DNA from: Anaerolineaceae bacterium
GTDB lineage: Bacteria; Chloroflexota; Anaerolineae; Anaerolineales; Anaerolineaceae
NCBI GenBank assembly: GCA_003158355.1
Contig: PMIV01000144.1
Location: 1,802-8,249, forward strand
Direction: 5' to 3'
Length of the DNA: 6,448 nt
The position numbers and the translations under genes are program-made. Position 1 is the stretch's first letter. The number at the start of each line of letters is the position of its first letter. Under the pieces are notes generated by a model. The model was not told where the DNA came from, did not search any database, and saw only the letters and a list, made by a program, of their open reading frames with translations. This document shows positions 6,219-6,448 of this stretch, one piece after another.

Positions 6219-6448
6219 ATGAGAAAAGGTATTCACCCAACGTATTACACGGATGCCAAAGTGGTTTGCTCTTGCGGCAACACTTGGACAACCGGATCGA
6301 CCAAAAAGGAAATTCATACTGAGGTTTGCTCAAAATGCCATCCGTTCTTCACCGGTCAACAACAACGTTTGATCGATATTGAAGGACAGGTTGATCGCTT
6401 CTACAAGAAGCTACAGGCTCGCCAGGATTTTGTAGATTCGAAAAAAGC
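6219..6448 (+). CDS. rpmE: 50S ribosomal protein L31, zinc-binding (C+) type, 3' end outside window
   Basis: This is a large-subunit protein at the bridge between the subunits. At least 76 codons are visible with no stop before the window edge. It begins [10 protein letters not shown], and the four zinc ligands are all present: Cys17 and Cys19 (VCSCGNTW) and Cys37 and Cys40 ([14 protein letters not shown]). This makes it the zinc-containing form, not the YtiA/RpmE2 zinc-free paralogue. Bacterial L31 is usually 66-85 aa, so only a short tail is missing. The last visible residues ([11 protein letters not shown]) are a charged extension. It lies 63 nt after rpmA, behind its own strong ribosome binding site and an AT-rich hairpin, so it is probably in the same unit with possible separate control. 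Zinc-linked regulation is conceivable, but no recognisable Zur box is seen. Confidence 0.95.
   Translation, partial: MRKGIHPTYYTDAKVVCSCGNTWTTGSTKKEIHTEVCSKCHPFFTGQQQRLIDIEGQVDRFYKKLQARQDFVDSKK

Noticed and set aside
1..6448. CRISPR array, tRNA, rRNA, insertion sequence or transposase
   Set aside because: No regular direct repeats, cloverleaf-like segments, rRNA signatures or transposase-like proteins were found on reading the window.

Overview
The window reads like a bacterial chromosome of moderate, slightly AT-leaning composition. All genes are on the + strand, tightly packed and free of mobile elements. The best guess for the host is a Chloroflexota bacterium, probably Anaerolineae. This rests on the look of the dihydropyrimidinase and of the divergent complex I-like membrane proteins, not on any search, so treat it as inference.

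Layout. (1) 1-561 is the C-terminal part of a dihydropyrimidinase/hydantoinase cut by the window edge. (2) 575-4145 holds three translationally coupled genes for polytopic membrane proteins (533, 193 and 463 aa), joined by 1-nt and 4-nt overlaps. The outer two resemble the antiporter-like subunits of complex I and group-4 hydrogenases (NuoL/M/N, HyfB/F). The middle one is a small HyfE/NuoK-like protein. Several charged residues needed for proton transfer in the classical families are replaced. (3) 4204-5379 encodes a soluble, cysteine-free, almost wholly coiled-coil protein of unknown function. (4) 5380-5568 is a non-coding region with a perfect-consensus sigma-70-type promoter and a structured leader. 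(5) 5569-6448 is a ribosomal protein cluster: rplU (L21), rpmA (L27) and the start of a zinc-type rpmE (L31). A long AT-rich hairpin lies between rpmA and rpmE.

How the parts work together. The first five genes could form one transcription unit, since gaps are 13 nt, overlaps, then 58 nt, with no convincing terminator among them. The link between the hydantoinase and the membrane module may be only positional. The membrane trio looks like an obligate three-subunit complex, but no NuoH-like, iron-sulfur, flavin or hydrogenase partner is visible here. The ribosomal genes are a separate unit started by the strong promoter near 5419-5447. The most unusual part of the window is the three-gene membrane module together with its coiled-coil neighbour.
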